Source: Eublepharis macularius (taxonomy: Eukaryota; Chordata; Lepidosauria; Squamata; Eublepharidae). From it: DNA of 64,000 nucleotides. Under the pieces are notes generated by a model that ran no database searches, had not been told where the DNA came from, and saw nothing but the letters and a program-made list of their open reading frames with translations. Below are positions 45,076 through 56,873 of this stretch, one piece after another. The DNA lies in the NCBI RefSeq assembly GCF_028583425.1, contig NC_072801.1, forward strand, positions 14,280,001 to 14,344,000, given 5' to 3'. Every line of letters starts with the position of its first letter. Positions within the stretch are counted from its first letter, which is position 1. The position numbers were made by a program, and so were the translations under genes.

Positions 45076-45394
45076 CAGGGGTGGGCAAATTGCAGCCCGC
45101 GGGCCACATGCAGCCCGCTACAGAGATTTTTGTGGCCCGCCAAGACAGTCAGAAAAATCCATCTTGAACCGAGATTTCCTTCCCGTGCACGATATGAAAT
45201 TAGCACAATAAATAAATTGAATAAAACTACCACTATTTTATTTAATTTATATTTATTGATTTTTATGATACAATTTATACCTTTTCTGAAATGCAAAGTT
45301 AACTAATGAATGCAATCATTTTAAAAGGTGCGGCCCTCCGCTAACCTCCGCTCCCACAAAGTGGCCCCCGAGCCAAAACAATTGCCCACCCCTG
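45076..45394 (+). mobile_element. Non-autonomous hAT element, family 3
   Basis: Terminal inverted repeats CAGGGGTGGGCAAAT and TTGCCCACCCCTG, with a perfect 8-bp TSD ctctattg (45068-45075 and 45395-45402). Subterminal gcagcccgcgggccacatg is a hallmark of a hAT-Charlie-like group seen in many vertebrates. The interior is AT-rich with no transposase. Confidence 0.9.
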
Positions 45395-45402
45395 CTCTAT
45401 TG

Positions 45403-48205
45403 GAGAGAGGAAATGTGTGTGTGGGTGGGGGGGGAGTGGTTTATTCCCCTGAACATTTATCATCTGCCTTACTCCTGGTCCTCCTCACACATGGCTAAAT
45501 ATCCGACTTCTGCAAAGGTGCTTTGCCCAGGGCCTTATTCTCCTCAAGTAAATTGTATTGTGCCCTTATCTGCTTTAGTAATCCATTTGTTTTAAACAGC
45601 ACATAGCCCAGTACGTGCTCCAACTCAGGAAATGCTGTTGCTGACTCTGTCGGGAAAGGATTTCCTTCCATCCCAAATTTCTGAATACTTGAGTGAATCT
45701 GTCCACATCTTTACAAATGCCAACTGCAACACAGGCACGTGCAAGGGGATTTTGCAAATCTCTGGGGATGTGCTGTAATTGGCACATCGCTTCTACCTCT
45801 CCCAGCAAAGAGTCGGACAAATGCAGGGATGGAGGATGATCTGAATTGAGTTTGACACACTCCACACCCGAGCGGCGCTGAGTAATGCTGCTACTTTTTG
45901 ATGTGCTAAATGTGAAGAAAAATGGCCTGGAAGTTTTCCTCCTTCGATAACGCAAAGAGATGGTTGGGCTGTGTACAGTAGATCACAAGTGGAGCCACTG
46001 GTAACCTGGCTGTCGTTATTTGGAGACTGGAGGTGAAAATCTCTGGGTGGTTCTCCTACAATACGTTTCAGCCTGCCCCGGCCGACCCAAGGCAGAGCTC
46101 CCTTGTAGAATGCAAACTTTTGATACCCTTCAAAAATTAAAAAATAGAGTGTGGCTGTTGTTCAAAAAGCTTTTACAAAGATGATCAGTTATGTGATTCA
46201 TGCAATAATGTTTCATGTTCATCTCCCTCCAAACAAGGCTGCATCCACACATTAATGAATATAGTGCCATTGATTAAATATAGTAGTTATTCTCTTCCTG
46301 GACTGGCTTGCCTTCACAGGAAAATCCAGTTGGAAATGATTGTTATCGGGCCGCAGTAGCACAATACCCAAGCATGCGCCAATGCACACTGAGTGGATGC
46401 TTACAGCCACAGCTTAGAGTTACTCACCGGTCAGTGTCTTCCTCCCTTCTCCTGGCGGTGTGCTGCTCTTCACTCTTTGGAGAAGAGGGCAACATTCATG
46501 TTACTTTTCTGCATGCTGAGTTCCCAGAGGGGAGGGCAGGACGATGCCCTAAACTCCACAGTGTGCAACCAGTCTTAAAACATTTCGTGCTTGGGATTCT
46601 GTCAAGTTGGAGGGGGGAAGTCAGGCAGGTGTGAGCGTGGCTTCTCAAAGGGGCTGTAGCAGCAGAACCCTCAGGTTACCGAATGTGTGCTGCAGGATGC
46701 GCTTGACCGAGAGGTTCTTTTTGCCTTGTTTTGGAGAAAACAGGTTGCATTCCCCTCCTGACTCCTCCTGGTTTGGGATTTGCTGCAGACTTGCTGGGCA
46801 AAGTTGAGACGCCCAGCTGGTTCATGCAACTGACATGAGACACTTTAGGAGCCCTAAGATGCTGCGGCATTTATCTGGCTTTTGCTTTCAGGCTTCAGGT
46901 GTCCTGGGAAAACTAGTCTCTCTCTTTTTCTTCTCCACGGAGGCTTTCTATGCTCCTGCTATGGTACTGCACCAGGTTTGTGTGACACATTCTGGCCACT
47001 GCAGATGTGGCAGTTGAGCAGGGGGGATTAGGGTGGGATAGACCGAAGTTGCACTTGTTATTTTTGAGCATGCCTTGGGGGTGAACATTAAGGAGATGCT
47101 CCAGGTGGTTCTGGTGTTTGAAGGAACCCCTTAGGCGCCTCTGCCTTCTCCTCTTCATAAGTAATGAATTATATCTCTCGTTGTTGTCATGTGTGTCTAT
47201 ATATGTATGTATGTGTGTGCGTGTGTGTGTAAAACTGACCTTCCAGCTTGTGAAGTTTGAATGCTGCAGGCAGAGCAACTGAGACATACAGGAAGGTCAA
47301 GAATCTTATGCTAAATTTTCATTATGGCTCTTTTTGTCTTTGATCTATGCCAGCAGCCTCGACTGCCGTGTATCCACCCAACTAAAGGTCAAGTCTGTTT
47401 GTGTTAGTAATGAGAAAAAGGATCCAAAAGCAGCTCCACTTGTGTTTAAACATACATATGTATGTATATCTATATCTGTATTTATATCTATATCGCTGTA
47501 GGCGAGCAGTCAGGCCACATGGGGTTCACTGGGTGTGGATGTTCCACACCGGATTAAAGCACAGCTAATTTTTCCGTTCATTTGTACAGCCCGAGGTGCC
47601 CGGCCGCTCTGTGACTCTGCTGTTCCTGGGCAAGGCCATTAACTGGATTGCAAACGGTTCGGTTTGCTCAATGAAAGGTGCTGTATTTTTTGTCCTGTGT
47701 GTCTTCTGCATTACAGTGGAAGCAGCCTCCTGGTTGCCTTAAGTAATGATTACTTCAGATTTCTTTCCTGCCCTAGTGTAGGATGTCGGAGTGAATGATT
47801 TTGTTCTCCAAACAGCCTCCGTGGCGAGGGTCTGTGGGCTCAGTAACATGCTCAAGAGATTCCAAGTGTGCTTTCCCGGGGTTGCTCGCTGCAGATAAGC
47901 AGTTCCAGATTGCTTTGACCTGTGTGTCGCCCATCTTCACAGATCACAGTGGTTTCTCAGTGGCATCATGAACTCCCATCTGGCAGGCTCAATCTGGCTG
48001 CTGTTTGTGATCATTCAGGCCAATGACAAAGATAAGGAGGTCTTGAGGGTCTCTGCTCTTGCCAAGGGGTGTTGGTTTTCCTCCTGAAGCCTCAGGAACT
48101 GATGATTGCAAGGAATTAATATCTGGGAGCTGGTCTGCACAGGCCTCCAGCTCAGTGCTGCAAGCGCCAGGCAGGGGAAAGAAATCCAGCTGAATTCTGG
48201 ATCTT
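45403..48205. other. Mostly unique sequence
   Basis: Contains TATG/GT microsatellite runs at 47195-47231 and 47450-47495. The block 47510-47760 is free of repeats and has the texture of conserved non-coding DNA, but this cannot be shown here. Short frames lack support. Confidence 0.35.
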
Positions 48206-48411
48206 TCCCCTTTATTTATGCCCCATTTTTATCTCCATTTTGGGTCCCAAAGTCGTTTACAACATTGTTCTCCCCTCCTCCTTGCAACAACAAACCTGTG
48301 AGGCAGGTCAGGTAGAGAGAGTGAATCTGGCCCAAGGACACCCACCTAGCTCCAGTGATCGAGGAGAGGTTTAAACTGGAGTCTCCCAGATCCTAGTCCA
48401 ACACTCTTAAC
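48206..48411 (-). repeat. Family B SINE, minus strand, interrupted by a hAT element (left part)
   Basis: In plus orientation, gcccatttttatctcc..., aacaacaaacctgtgaggca, ggcccaaggacacccaccta and gagtctcccagatcctagtc. It stops at ctcttaac, the left TSD of the hAT element. The SINE resumes at 48844. Confidence 0.7.
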
Positions 48412-48843
48412 ACAATGACCCCACTGTGGCACCCATGGGTGCTATAGCATCCGCCAGCACCTTTGCTGGCACCTGCAAATGGGTAGAGCCTAACGGGGCT
48501 TTTGCCCAGCCGGGCTTCCGATTGACCTTTGGAGATCTGATTGGCTGTGCAGATTTTTAAAATGTTGCTTTGGCAGCAGACGCCACTGCAGCTTCCCTGC
48601 GTGACTGAAGGTAAGCTGTTTGCATGCAAGAATATATTGTAAAACAGTATGTTTGTTTTAAAAGGCATCCTATTAAGCAGAGCTTCTGTCTGAAACGTTG
48701 AAGACTTACTATTAGAGCAATGCATAACCCTCACATTTTGTGGTTGGTTCTGCCTTCTGCAGCAGCTGTTTGGTGGCAACCACCACCATCCTGTGCCTGA
48801 ATTCCAAAAGTCCCCACAGCCTCAAAAAGGTTGGGGACCCCTG
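48412..48843. mobile_element. Non-autonomous hAT element, family 4
   Basis: The right end is ggttggggacccctg. The left end (acaatgaccccactgtgg) is a degenerate counterpart. The TSD is ctcttaac (48404-48411) and ctctaacc (48844-48851), allowing one insertion or deletion. The interior tggcacccatgggtgctata and gccagcacctttgctggcac is typical of a hAT group common in reptiles. It inserted into a family B SINE. Confidence 0.65.
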
Positions 48844-49079
48844 CTCTAACCATTGTACCTCAACGGCTTTGTTTTGGAAGATTATGGAGAAGTGCTTGGT
48901 TTGGCTGTGATTCATCCAGGGACCCCCAGACCCCATAAATGAAGCACTGCCTGTAGATCGTACATATAACCTCCAGACTGAGCTGCAGTAATGTGCTCAA
49001 CTTGCTTTTGAGGACATCTCTGAAGATTCAGTTGGTACAATGCAGCGGTGAGTTTCCTGTCTGGATGGGATGAGTCGCT

Positions 49080-49548
49080 TGGAACACACAACTCTGGTGC
49101 TGCATTGACTGCACCGGTTACCTGTTTGCACCTGGGCCCAATTCAAAGTACTGGTTATTAATCCGAAAACCTTTCATGGCCTCAGGCCCTTGTGCTTATG
49201 GACCCACGTCTCCTGTGCCAGCTGTGCCCTTTGAACAGCCGTCTTCTAGTGGTGTGCTCTCTTCGGACTGTCTGTTGAGCAACGGTTGGGTCACAAACTC
49301 TTGCTTTGATGGTGCAGAGAGTGCTTAACATTTTCTGCATTCAGGAAGGTGCGTAAAGCAGCTTTATTCCAAAGGGCTTTGGTGAAGGATAAATAGCTTT
49401 CCTGATCTGGATTGTGCTTTTAAAAAATCTTGTGTGTTGTTATCTAGATTGTTTTTTACGTGTTTGCATCTTGTTGCTTTCTTAGCCGCCTTGAGTCTAA
49501 GAAGATGCAGTGAGATAGAAATATTTTAATTAACTAAATAAATGTGGT
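49080..49548 (+). repeat. LINE 3' end with ORF remnant (L2/RTE grade)
   Basis: The eroded coding text (gcattgactgcaccggttac, cctttcatggcctcaggccc) is followed by cttagccgccttgagtctaa and a taactaaataaatg tail. The order matches LINE C-terminus, 3' UTR and tail. Frameshifted and inactive. Confidence 0.7.
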
Positions 49549-50844
49549 GGAGCTGGCTTTCCGCTTGCACACACAGACCTCGGTCTGTATGAAAGGCTTT
49601 AACATGTTTGGGAGGCTGTTGAAGCCTAGGGATTCCTCCGCACCCCGTGGAGTGTGTGACGATGTGAAAGAGAATCCCCCAAAGCCCCTTGTGGAATTTG
49701 AACTGGGGGCCTCCTGTGGAGAGCACTTGCCCATCAGACAGTGTCTAGAAAGAGGTGCAGATCTCTAGGGATTTGTCCAGGGGACATGTATGACTGGTGC
49801 AGGATGGTGGCACGCCCTACGGAGGGATCTCTTGCACATGTTATGTTTGCTTCCTGGGTCATTCCATTCTAGAGCAGAGACTTTCAAACTGGAATCTGCA
49901 ATGTCTGTTGAGTATTCCTTGTTGAGGAGCTCCCTAACGCTGAACTTGCCTATTGCTGTCTGAGCGTGCGTCTTGCTGTCTGTTTTCCCCTGCTGTTTGC
50001 AGTCAGCGGTTTGGGTATGAGTCGGGTCACAGCTTTAACTTCAAGTGAGGCAGTGGTGAAGCCCAACCGGTGCCTCACATGAACTCAGTGCGCGCGTGTG
50101 TGCGTGCCATAGAATGTGCCGTAGAATCCTTTGTAGCATCTGTGGCAAGATGTTCCGTGGTAGCTGACTTTCTGCAGAAAGAATTCTCCAAAGATGGAAA
50201 GTTTGAGAGCAGTTTCTCTGTTGGGAGTGGGGAGAGCTCAGTCGAATGGCTTTCTTGGCAGGGTGAGCAATTTATTTCTGCCTGCAGGCTTATTTCGGCC
50301 TGCCCGTTGCATTGCTAAATGTGTGCACTGGAAGCAAAACCGGGGATGTTTCAGAGCGGCATTGCCAAAGCAGTCAGATTTTAGTCCCCTCCTTTCCCCC
50401 CTCCCCCCAATCAAAGCTATATGCAACTTCTGCCGGGTGTCAGGCCGAGTCCAACCCTCCTCTTCCCCCTCTGGCCCTTTTCCTTACTGGAACACCCACC
50501 AAGTCAAAGGCAGATTGTGTTGTTTTTCACCTCTCGAGCCCAAAAAAGTTACCTACCCCTTGGTGGAAGGCTATGAGGAATAAACCCAAATGCCTAAAAG
50601 CGTGGGGATATTTGGGTGGGGGGCTGTAACCGTCAATGTGTCCCCAACGTGTGTGGCAAGGAGCACAGAATGCTTAGAAAGAACCTCTCTGCCGTGCCAA
50701 AAGGAAACTCTGTTTTGAACACAGCACTGTTGCCATTGGTTGGCATGTAAACAACTTGCCTCTGTTGGAAGCCTTTTGAGCCGTTTCAGTTAAAGCTCTT
50801 TTCCAGGCAGTTGTAAGCTAGGATGGGAGATAATCTTATTTTTT
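49549..50844. other. Mostly unique sequence
   Basis: A degenerate tRNA-SINE-like patch with gaatttgaactgggggcctc lies at about 49690-49710. Frames at 50070-50629 are unsupported. Confidence 0.35.
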
Positions 50845-50932
50845 TAATTCATTTATTTAGGTGTTTATTCAGTGGAGGATCCAACGTAGTTTATAGCATT
50901 ACCCCCCACTCCTGAATTTTATCCTTGCAACA
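50845..50932 (-). repeat. Family B SINE, minus strand (left part, split by Sauria SINE)
   Basis: In plus orientation, ttcatttatttaggtgttta and ttatccttgcaaca precede the inserted Sauria SINE. The continuation is at 51207. Confidence 0.6.
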
Positions 50933-51170
50933 AGAGCCAGTTTGGTGTAGTGGTTAAGACCGCGGGGCTCTAATATGGAGAGCCGGGTTTGATTCCCCAC
51001 TCCTCCACTTGAAGCCAGCTGGGTGGCCTTGGGCTAGTCACAGCTCTCTCAGAGCTCTCTCAGCCCCACCCACCTCACAGAGTGTTTTGTTGTGGGGATA
51101 ATAATGACATACTTTGTAAACTGCTCTGAGAGGGCATTAAGTTGTCCTGAAGGGGGGTATATAAATCGAA

Positions 51171-51204
<34 letters not shown>

Positions 51205-51206
51205 AT
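50933..51206 (+). repeat. Sauria SINE, near full length
   Basis: The tRNA-like head has an A-box region (gtttggtgtagtggttaag) and a B box (ggtttgattcc, 50986-50996). It is followed by cacttgaagccagctgggtg, gctagtcacagctctctcag, and a BovB-like 3' end (gagggcattaagttgtcctg, ggtatataaatcgaatg) with a (GTT)n tail. This family is characteristic of squamate reptiles and depends on BovB LINEs for retroposition. It landed in a family B SINE. A short aaca is repeated at the two junctions. Confidence 0.92.
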
Positions 51207-51345
51207 TAACAGTCCTGTGAGATAGGTTAGGCTGAGAGAGTGTGACTGGCCCAGGAACACCCAGGGAGCTTTCATGGCACAGATGGGATTTGAACCCAGG
51301 ACTCCCAGACCCTAGTCCAGCGCTCTAACCAATACACAACACTGC
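51207..51345 (-). repeat. Family B SINE, minus strand (right part)
   Basis: Resumes with aacagtcctgtgagataggt, tggcccaggaacacccaggg, gatttgaacccaggactccc (B box in reverse) and gctctaaccaatacacaaca. With 50845-50932 it forms one SINE. Confidence 0.75.
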
Positions 51346-51414
51346 CTCTGTTAAAGATGGTGCCATCTTCAAATGCTCCCCGACTCCAGAATCATTCTGA
51401 TGGGAATCAGAGAA

Positions 51415-51615
51415 AGGGAGTGTTTCTCAGTGGCTAGAGTGTTAACCGAGGTCTGGGTTCAGATCCTCACTCTGCCAGGAAACTCATGGGGTGACAATGG
51501 GCCAGTGGTGCAGCCTACCTCAGAGGGTTGTTGTGAAGGTAAAACAAAGAAAGGGAGAAGCATGTCAGCCACCCTGAGCTCCTTGGAAAGAAAGGCAGGA
51601 TAAAAACATACTAAC
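51415..51615 (+). repeat. tRNA-derived SINE, family B
   Basis: Head ctcagtggctagagtgttaa, B-box-like gggttcagatcct, gagggttgttgtgaaggtaa, and an end aaggcaggataaaaacat. Near full length. Confidence 0.75.
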
Positions 51616-54600
51616 CAGACAGAAAGGGAGTTCAGGAGATGATGCCTCTGTGGCATTCTTTAGTGGGCGCCTGTTTCTGTCCAACACACATCAATTTCTT
51701 CTGGGCTGAAACAATATTGCTAGGCATGAGCAGTAGATTTTTGGGTAGCTGGCGTCAGATTTCTTGGCTGCTGGGTGCCTTGGTCTTTTCCCAGCAAAAC
51801 CGTCTCCTCTCCTTGGTCTCTTCGATCTCCAGGCTTTTATTTGCATAATGTTCATATGGAGGGTGGGGGTTGCCCTCATCCCAGGAGTATACTTTAAAAA
51901 TATTGACACCAGTTCCCATCACCACCCCTGCATAATTTGCGTAATTCATGCCGCTGGTGAAGCCAGGCCAGCTGTGACACCTCCTGGCCTCATCCTACTC
52001 TCCCCTGCCAGTGAAATTAATGTGCCGCCCCATTCAGCCAGCACTGAAATCAACACTCGGAGTGAAGTAAAATCTGTTATGCTGAAACTGCTGGAAAGAG
52101 TTTGCAGGCCCTTAGCTTTGCAAGCAAACGTCACATGGTGCATGCCTGTGACTGGGCAGTGGGCACCCCAGTGAAGCCTTTGGCATTTGTAGAGCAAGAG
52201 GCTGAGCGGAGCGTTTACCTGGCATTGAAGGGGCAACATCTGCCTGACCCCAGATTGAGAGAGTGTGCTGGGCTGCTTTTGCCAGTAGCATAAAAAAGAG
52301 AGCCCAGCTCTCAGCCTGTAGCGCTTCAGCCAGCGGTGCACACTGCAGCAGCCGATGTGGCTCCCCCGAGCAAAGCTGCCGTGTTAATTGCCGTCTTGTC
52401 ACTGAAGGTGATGAAAATTCATTCTGAGCAAATGTATCGCCCTCCTCCTAAGCAGATTTGCTTCGTGAGAGGCCCAGAACGATAATCATGTGCGTAGCAT
52501 GGTGTGGTGGATAGAGTGTCAGATTAGGAGCTGGGCCAAGCTTGTGCCATCTTAAAATAGACTGCGAAGGGATCCTCTCCCCCCAGTATAAACATGATTG
52601 CCTACAGCAGGTTTATATGGAGGTCTTTGAGTATGGTAAGGCAATTATCAGTCAGAAATGCCTCGGGTCCAGGCATGTTGTGGCATGGATGCAAGGTGGC
52701 TTCAGGCAAACCTGTCGAGGTTTTTTTCATTCTTAGACTGCATGCACAGTTAGATGCTGGTTTGCCCAGAGATTGAGTCCGGTGCCCATTACTTACAGGC
52801 ACCAGTGCCTGTGATAAGGTGGCATAAAGGTCACCCTGGCTAATCCGCCCATCCATCCAGTGCAGCACTAAGCCTCATGCTGGCAGAACACTGGCTCTCC
52901 TTCATCTGTCACCCATTGGCCTGGCTGCACGTGGCTGGGCTCTGCCTTCCTGTCCCCGAGCAGGTGTGCTGGCTAGTGCCAAGGTGTCTAACAAGGGGGT
53001 TTGTTTGCAAGACCCTTTTCCTGGGACCTGAGCTTTGGCCCGCCTCTGATCTTTACTGCTACTGCATTGCTGACCTTGTCTGTATCCCAGGAATGCAGAG
53101 AGTGAAGGAAATTATGCGGCTAATGGTCGATGGGAAAGAATTAGAACAGGTTGAGTGGACAAGGATCCCTCAGTGTAAATGGGGAATGCAGAAGATAGCT
53201 GGAAGGGAAGGACAGGGGGGAAACAAACCTGCCTGCCCATGGGGGTGGGGGCTAGCAGCAGAACCTGGGGACTTCTTAGTGTGGAATTCCAGGTGCCAGG
53301 GCAACAGGTTGCAGGCGACATATCCCATGTCCATAAAATGATCTTTTCTCTGCAAAGAATTTTCTCAAGACTGGCGAGCAACGGGGCAGATCAGATTTCC
53401 TGCGCTAATTTCAGTGCCTTGAGCTCTTTGCACAGCTTTGGCCAGAGGAGGATTTGCAAATCCAAGCTGCGTTTCCATTTCTCCTTGCTCGAATGGCGGT
53501 TTAGCATCCCTTGGCTGAATGGATGAGGTTGGGTCTGTTTATTTTTGCACTGGCCATGCTGGCCCTTAAAGTATCTGATCACCGAGCTATTCTGGGAGCT
53601 ACTGTGAAAGGACGTTGAATGGACACTGGGAAGAGACACTATGGAGGAAAGAGGCTGCCACTTGGAAGCTGTGCATAAGCTACTCTAAGAAATGGCTTTT
53701 GAAGGTTATTTGCTTTATAGAATTTTCAGAACTGAAATGGGAGTAAAAAGAGACATTCCCCCAGTCCAAAGAGAGCTCAATAAATAACCTGTATAGGACA
53801 GCTGTGGACTTCCTGTATCTAAAGCTTCTCTGCAGATAGGTTATTTTCTGACCTTGCAAGCTTAAGTCGGATTTTCCTGGAGCACCAGAGCTTCCTGTTT
53901 TCTCCGGAACGGAGATGTAAAGCCTGTCCCCTACCTAATAGGACTTACAGCTCTCGGCAAGAGTTCATAGATGTGAACAAAACCACCTGGGTCATAATGT
54001 TGGTTCTCAGGCAAGTGTGCTTGAGAATATTTAAAGCAGATTAATGACCCCCCACACACACACACACACACACTGTCGCTCCTTACTTGGGGTGGTTAAA
54101 GGATGATAAAAGCGTGCAAACCCCCCCCCCCCCAAATTGCGGAATGTGGATTCTAACTGATCTTTTTGATCTCGTGCCTGAAACTAAATCGATTAAGTAA
54201 TGATGGCATGCGAGGTATGAGCTTGTGTCTACCCACTGACCTGGTTCGTTTGGTCATGTGCTTTTTATACGGCAATGGCATCAGTCACTCTAGAGCTTAC
54301 GAGTCCCCGGCCGGTAACTCAGTGAGCCACCAGAAGGTCTTCGGCTAGGGTAGTTTGTGCAACTCCTAGAAAACCCAGGAAAAGATCGCAATGCAAATGC
54401 TGTAGGCTCCACCCCCTCCACACACCCCAACAAAGATTTTGTTTCAGAGGACTTTTCTCTGTGCTGCTTAGCTGATAGCTTCATTTGTGGTGCTCTTTTT
54501 AGGATGAAACCAAACTTCTGTAGCTTGTGTGTGTGTGTGGGGGGGGGGGGGTGGCTCACAATATTTTGAAGTAGCTCTTATTTAAAAGGGAGGGAGGTGG

Positions 54601-55597
54601 CAACCTCTGGCATAGATCATCAGTGGATTAGCTGTTGTACATTCTCTTCCTTTTTGGAGTTTTAAAGAGGTGAGGGAATCCTTGTTTCTGCATTATGTAC
54701 CAAACCTGCTGCGGAATTAATCTTCTTTCTTTTGTCTTCTCCCCCACCCCCACTTCTCTGTCTGGTATGCAGAGATCCTGTGTAAAGATTATGGGGCAAG
54801 AACCTGATTGGTTTGTCTAATCTCCCCTCCTGGATAAGTGCTAAATCCCCCCCTTACATTGTGGTCTCCAGGGATTTTCAACATGAGAAGCGGGGCCTCT
54901 GAGAGTTGTATCCTGCCAACTTTTTCAGCAAGTGTGGCCAAATTTCCCCTTCCCATCCCACATGGCCTTTGCACAGGCAGGTTCCATGATCAGAGGCCTG
55001 CCTCCTGGGACTCTGGAGCTATATGTGGTTCAATACAGAACCATATATGGGTCTTTAAAAAGGAAAATGACCTCTTTTGAGATATATTGATGGGGGGTAG
55101 GTACAATGCCAGAATAACCAGTATGTGAAGGGAATGGCTAGCAAAGATTTTTTTTAATAGCACTTAAAGGGCTTTGTAGAGATGCTTCACCAAAAAGCAA
55201 AGGAGAGAAGTAAAGAGATAGCAGGAATCCAAAGGTGAACCGTGCACAGATTTATTATCCCCTTGGACTCAAGCGAGTCCCACCCATGGCGGCAACAAGG
55301 CGGCTTCCAAGATAAGTGATAGGTGCATGTCTTGCACATGAGAGTGCATTGAGCATGGGAGGCTGGAGTGCAGCAGTTGGCAATACCCTGATGATGTATG
55401 CAACGGAAATGTGAATGATCCAAGCAGACAGCTTCTCTGACCCGTTTCCCCCTCCGCCCTTTTTCTCTCGACTTTATTTACTGGCGCTACAGATTGCTGT
55501 GTAAAGCCCTGCTGAATTGCAATCAAGGTATATAGTTGCTAGCAAAACTCTACTTTACTTCCCTTGCAAGCCAGGGTTGTTGGGCAAAGAGTATACA
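51616..55597. other. Long, mostly repeat-free stretch
   Basis: About 4 kb with few recognisable insertions. There is a (CA)n run at about 54054-54073, a C-run at 54121-54134 and a GT/G-run at 54527-54551. GC-richer patches (52100-52350, 53000-53340) give overlapping frames on both strands, without splice or domain support. The block 52380-52500 has a conserved-element texture. If the plus-strand gene continues, this would be intron. Confidence 0.35.
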
Positions 55598-55775
55598 AAG
55601 CTGCCTTCTATCTTGTTCAATACTCAGTTATTCCAGTATGACTCTCAGGAGTGAGAATGGATGGATTGAGAAATTGCCTGTTGGCTGAGTCTTTTGTGGA
55701 GATAGCAAGGCTTGAACCCAGATCCTTCTGGTCGAGAAACGCGATCAACCACTGAGCTGTCACCCAGCAACTTCT
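55598..55775 (-). repeat. tRNA-derived SINE (family A-like), minus strand
   Basis: In plus orientation, aaagctgccttctatcttgt and a B box in reverse (ggcttgaaccc, about 55709) before ccactgagctgtcaccca. The family assignment is tentative. Confidence 0.5.
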
Positions 55776-56394
55776 TTGGGCAGCCAGGATGTTTGTTTCA
55801 TGTGCCGATTTGTGGGCCATGCCACTTCCATGGGAGACCCTTCCCCCCCCGTCATGTACTTTTTGCACCAAAATTCTAGCTCCTTTGTGTGGAAGCAGTT
55901 TTTATGTTGGGGGTAAGATCCTGGCCACAGATCACACTCATCTTACGAAGCAGCTTCGTGAAAGACAGGCTGTGATTGTGGAGAATTCTGAAATCTCTCC
56001 CGGTGAGAGAGAGACAGTTGAAGGAGATTGTGCAGGCTCCGGCTGCCTTCCTCCGCCTGCATCCATGCTTGTCTGTCTGATTTATATAAGGATTGAGATG
56101 ATCCCTTTGTCACTTCTCTGTCAACATTGAAAGGCATTTAAAAGCAGTAAGCCCATCATCTGAATAAACAAGGCAGAGCTAGAATGGCAGCATTAAGAAT
56201 ACAGAGAGAATACTCAACAGTGTACTTCCATGGCAATAAATGTGACACAACTGGTGCAGAAAACCTGAAGCAGAAAAACCCGGGTGTGTGAAAACGTTTC
56301 CATCTAGTGCTTAAGATGACTAAGAGGCAGGCAAGTCTTCGTGGGGAAAGCTCCCCAGTCTCTGAGAAAACCGACCCGTCTCAGGTCACCCCTT
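55776..56394. other. Unique sequence, no recognised feature
   Basis: Nothing supported. Confidence 0.35.
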
Positions 56395-56580
56395 CAAAAA
56401 CTGGCGGTGCACGGAGCAGAACAGGAGGTGGTAACCTTAAGTGGCTGGTAGGGCAATATGAGAAAACCCTGGGGGGAAAGTAGCACTTTGAATTGTGCCC
56501 AGCAAACCAATTGGCAGCCAGGGTGGCTCTTTCAAGGCTGGCTTGATGGATTCTCTCCAGCTAACACCGGCTGATAACTT
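56395..56580. repeat. LINE-like fragment (L2/CR1 grade)
   Basis: ttgaattgtgcccagcaaac, caattggcagccagggtggc and ctaacaccggctgataac resemble the C-terminal coding part of L2/CR1-grade LINEs. The strand was not fixed. Confidence 0.4.
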
Positions 56581-56793
56581 CATTCCGTGTTTTATACCAT
56601 TTGATATTTCTGGATGGTCTTCAAAGGCATTTTCTTCTCTATCTCCTTTCGCAGCCAGTCACCCCTGAATATTGAGTAGCCAAGAGCTCCCCCCTCCTGC
56701 AAATGAAAAGAAATATGTAAAACATGTCCGGCCCCAGCTACAGTTCTGTAAATCTAGGGTTAAGAACTGGCATTCCAATACATCCATTTGGTA

Positions 56794-56795
<2 letters not shown>
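56581..56795. other. Unique sequence, no recognised feature
   Basis: Nothing supported. Confidence 0.3.

Positions 56796-56873
<78 letters not shown>
56796..56873. repeat. Compound microsatellite (CT)n(GT)n(GA)n
   Basis: Three uninterrupted dinucleotide runs adjoin: CT to 56820, TG 56821-56846, AG to 56873. The CT and AG runs are mutually complementary, so the whole can fold into a hairpin with the TG run as loop. ORFs across it are repeat artefacts. Confidence 0.95.

Noticed and set aside
51172..51204. Stand-alone GTT microsatellite
   Set aside because: It is the 3' tail of the Sauria SINE, not an independent locus.
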